A DNA stretch of 64,000 bases from Rhynchopus euleeides (taxonomy: Eukaryota > Euglenozoa > Diplonemea > Diplonemida > Diplonemidae), in contig OY723300.1 of assembly GCA_963210315.1 (NCBI GenBank), forward strand, positions 682,001 through 746,000, in the 5' to 3' direction. The notes beneath the pieces were generated by a model. The model saw nothing but the letters and a program-made list of their open reading frames with translations. It made no database searches and was not told where the DNA came from. The first letter of the stretch is position 1, and each line of letters starts with the position of its first letter. The translations under genes and the position numbers were made by a program. Positions 62,201-64,000 of this stretch are shown piece after piece.

Positions 62201-63277
62201 TATGAGGATGACGACACCGCCGGGCTCCATTTTTACTACTACCCCAGCGTGAACCACCCATACAAACACCCGAAGTATAAGTCGAATCTGAAGAAGTCGC
62301 TCTATAAGGAAGACCTCCGGACAGCCGAAACCATCATCGTCAACCCTGCCCTGTTCGATCTGGGTGTCCACTTCTGCGGTGCGGATATCTACTACCTCAA
62401 GCTGAAGGAGTTTATCGAGACCCTGAAGAAGGCTGCGAAGCCCGGCGCGCGCATCCTCATCTGGGGGATCAAAAGCCTGCACCGGAGGAAGTGCGGGAGG
62501 AACGAGTGGTGCTACCTCTGCACCAACGAGAGGAAGGTGGATGCGTGGCGCGAGATACAGATGCTCGCTGCGGCGTGCCTCGGTGTGGGGTTCGTCGATA
62601 CCAGCGTGATGGCGAGGGACTCCCCCGACATGACAACCGATGGGGTCCACGGGAATGTGCACTACAACACCCTGGAGGCGAACCTCCTGACCCACCTCAT
62701 CTGCGGGGAGACGCGGCTCAGCACCGAATCCCCCGCCCTCTGCACAGAGTCCGTCGCGCTGCAGCGCTTCGCACGCATCCCCGAGATCCGGATCGGATGC
62801 CATGTCGACATGCACAACCACTCCCTCGCAGCGTGCCCTTTAAACGAGGCTGAGCTGTCGCTGTATCGGGACCCCCGCTTCGAACCCTCCCTCAATGTCT
62901 ACGGCAGTGTCACCGCTGGCGGCGGTGCGGCGGAGGCGAGTGAAGAAGGCGGGGGCGCGTCGGGGCGGTCCTCCAGCAGCAGTGGGAGTGAGGAGGAGGA
63001 GGAAGCGGGGAGCGGCAGCGGCGCTGCCAAGGCGGAGGCGGAGGAGGAGGACGCGGTGGGGGCTGTGGCGACGGTTCCCAAGCGCAGCCGCGGTGGCGGG
63101 GACGCCTCTTCCGCGAAGAAGAGCAGGGGTGGAGGGGGAGGAGGGAGTGGCGGCAGTAGCGGCGGCGGGGCCAAGCGTGTGAAGAAGAGCCGCAGCCGCC
63201 GGGACTCCCCGGCACCCCCGGAGAGCGGGTCTGCGGAGTCGTCGTCTGCTGCGGGGAAGGGGGTGGAGGGGGAGTAG
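59270..63277 (+). CDS. Large type II membrane protein with three PC-esterase/SGNH-like domains
   Basis: The ATG at 59270 gives 1,335 aa beginning with a signal anchor (about residues 6-22). Three homologous domains follow. Domain 1 has RKIVVIGDSLAEQR (Ser98, GDS nucleophile motif) and DVVVISFGIYDWGMSHC. Domain 2 has RKVVLIGGESLNSA (Ser565) and EVVILDTDATWDIGRSFC. Domain 3 has NKVMLIGDDLLRLL (Asp941 where Ser is expected) and TIIVNPALFDLGVHFC. Domains 2 and 3 share a CxxxxCxLC insert (KCLPSKQCFLC, KCGRNEWCYLC). Only domain 3 shows the family's C-terminal Asp-x-x-His (TTDGVHG, Asp1124/His1127). This layout is typical of PC-esterase/TBL/NXPE-type Golgi O-acyltransferases, so a role in glycan acylation is plausible. 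After about residue 1190 comes an acidic Ser/Glu run and a Gly/Lys/Arg-rich tail (PKRSRGGGD, KRVKKSRSRR), unusual for a lumenal protein. Confidence 0.65.
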   Translation: MLSNRFKLLLGIPACIILWQVTSHLPSGYRFPEDGPAEEVYSSRDEVCRRWEDVRHGSLDREGDSLVWAGHICAFPRLRKEEVLSCLAERKIVVIGDSLAEQRVSDFIAQYPSELKELHKPVNPLNRNGFFNPLQRFGLPFESRRNVTTRHRIFSQGPPNADAATSSSPASPGSFDFFYRGSVNTGDIGAYLYCDELNIPSVYSAALDTADVVVISFGIYDWGMSHCPLEGFAKRFVAFLTETVSRMRRPGARLVVWEPDFVHHHLANRSSPVYRCYNPYKVQAFRVAMKHAVGCFIARRKFTGKDAVQIGYLDTSFVSQKASGVVPETGALQQPASLNRAATHLLLRGLCLKGAFPHARGLQRSCSDSSPRSEEMFYRNFVQQHPETKTGCERDVDSGVLERTCLLDPETLRGFEPAALPPDAAGGVAKGKPAPTEVPSEENLGEADPLYEFGKRKRKQKVRYTKCETIEDLFPGDLAEVDAEGRYASAEAAELGPLLPRYPHGVGKVELLRNDTFLTRPRVAWRPRNCNASLGWGGASALYPNASALLKCFSRRKVVLIGGESLNSATQVFSHRAGLNRTGVYKFTPDGVRTKVQFKRARFRRHYRNEAVGTERWKLQRFGLDYFRQPVLHAPYRSAEGATEFFPNRDGSYMAKMMEHAEVVILDTDATWDIGRSFCGVEMLFNRFMSLFHDVRAAATAGTKIFYWSRYIHHTKCLPSKQCFLCADSSEKMAAFAEIAREAAACSGQRISFVDTQPISRGLAEFTENGRVYTPQADEVEASILFNAACSGGFKLAKTVQCRQGVNHTIESLKALYEERLFKLTPACMKVEEERTAMYAAVAAAVSTEVTSAPASLSGVLSSAASVESIVQPEKLPFFRCRDSHRDCTSLRELYPGHLNRNHPSKFETKWEPHRCELRKFSDPFKEQCFSKNKVMLIGDDLLRLLVLDTGGHNKLQDVTKRYKDEVGDAVIMHAEGYEDDDTAGLHFYYYPSVNHPYKHPKYKSNLKKSLYKEDLRTAETIIVNPALFDLGVHFCGADIYYLKLKEFIETLKKAAKPGARILIWGIKSLHRRKCGRNEWCYLCTNERKVDAWREIQMLAAACLGVGFVDTSVMARDSPDMTTDGVHGNVHYNTLEANLLTHLICGETRLSTESPALCTESVALQRFARIPEIRIGCHVDMHNHSLAACPLNEAELSLYRDPRFEPSLNVYGSVTAGGGAAEASEEGGGASGRSSSSSGSEEEEEAGSGSGAAKAEAEEEDAVGAVATVPKRSRGGGDASSAKKSRGGGGGGSGGSSGGGAKRVKKSRSRRDSPAPPESGSAESSSAAGKGVEGE

Positions 63278-64000
63278 GAGGTGGCAGTGGTGGTGGATGC
63301 GAGAGGGGACTGGTGGGGGGACTCCCCCGTATCCTCGCGCAACACACACGCACAGCTCCTCCTCGCCGGGCCCTCCCCGTGAAGGCAAAAGTTTCTCAAA
63401 GAGTTTCCCCTTTTATTTCTAACCGCCCCTCCCTCCACTCGCTCAAGTCAGTCAGCCAGTCGGCAAAGCCAGAGAGCCCGGCACCATGATGATTTTCCAC
63501 TCGCCCCCCGTTTTGCTCCGCTGCCTGTCTCCCAAATCCGTGCCATATCCAGGGGGTGAATGAATCCCCTGTGGAAGTCTGCTGAAGAGGTGTAGGTGTC
63601 TGGGAGACCCTTTCTCTTCTCTCTCAAGTGCTGTGGCAGCGTGTTGATGTTTTCCCCTTGAAGCTCCACACGGTGCAATAAGCGTCCATCAGGAGGGGGA
63701 ACAAAAGGACACATGAGAACGGGGGGGGGTGGGGGCGGTGTATTTTCGTTGTAGTTTCGAACATAGTGCACCTCTTCTTGTGTGCCTACGAGCGTGTTAT
63801 TTTTTTTCTCTCTCGCACATCCTTTCCCCCACCCCAGATCCGCAGGGGGAAAGAGAGAGGGGGGGGGTCTTGTTGGGTGTGGTGATGGTGGGGTGCGGGG
63901 AGGCGGCACAGATTTTTTATTGCCTACGGATTGTTGTCACTGCCCTTCCCCCCCCCCCCCCCCCCGCTCTGCCTCCCATCTCTTTTGCTGTTGTCGCTCT
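63278..64000. other. Intergenic DNA, no gene seen
   Basis: This probably includes the 3' UTR of the PC-esterase-like gene. Poly-G/poly-C runs at 63721, 63860 and 63946. A minus-strand frame (63448-63909) is Pro-rich low complexity at its start and has no domain. Confidence 0.5.

Noticed and set aside
63448-63909. A 153-aa minus-strand frame near the window end
   Set aside because: Low-complexity Pro-rich start, no domain, and it overlaps poly-G/C tracts.

Overview
The window is from a GC-rich eukaryotic nuclear genome, most likely a protist. The evidence is intergenic DNA full of C/G homopolymers, a GT-AG intron that restores a reading frame, eukaryote-type secretory and membrane proteins (ML domain, type I and type II membrane proteins), repeated DUF4116 units and many DNA transposons. 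I cannot name the species. Nothing looks bacterial: no operons, Shine-Dalgarno sites or CRISPR.

Layout. 1-4.6 kb: one host gene (1389-3024, two exons) for a predicted type I membrane protein with a seven-bladed WD40-like ectodomain. 4.6-7.2 kb: two abutting inverted-repeat elements, A (which carries a 574-bp retroposon-like insertion) and F. 7.2-9.6 kb: homopolymer-rich DNA and an array of palindromic GGGGGTAAATTACCCCC-like motifs. 9.7-12.05 kb: an OTU-like cysteine protease gene with a zinc finger. 12.7-17.2 kb: a hAT-like transposase gene between inverted TTTTTTCTAAGAA repeats. 18.2-25.4 kb: a nest of elements. A' (second copy of A) holds B, a two-gene transposon with CACGGTG ends. Next to it lie C (a hAT-type MITE with a perfect 8-bp duplication) and D, which holds E, a 662-bp giant palindrome with the same CACGGTG ends as B. 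25.5-30.3 kb: no convincing gene.

30.28-57.75 kb: a tandem array with an exact period of 8,329 bp, three full units and part of a fourth. Each full unit encodes a double-domain Old Yellow Enzyme, a secreted ML-domain lipid-binding protein, and a protein with a ubiquitin-like N-terminus, DUF4116 repeats and a C-terminal membrane segment. The fourth unit keeps only the oxidoreductase gene, then runs into a diverged flank with a remnant of the ML gene. A module of about 185 bp lies upstream of both the ML genes and the oxidoreductase genes, which suggests shared expression signals. 59.3-63.3 kb: a large predicted type II membrane protein with three PC-esterase/SGNH-like domains, the catalytic residues of which are scattered between the domains. 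63.3-64 kb: nothing recognisable.

The two most striking signals are the insertion of B and E at exactly the same position, the dinucleotide just before the terminal TGACCCCCCC of their host elements, and the 8,329-bp array, whose mosaic pattern suggests ongoing unequal exchange or an assembly problem. Functional links among the array genes (lipid carrier, flavin enone reductase, ubiquitin-like membrane protein) are inference only.
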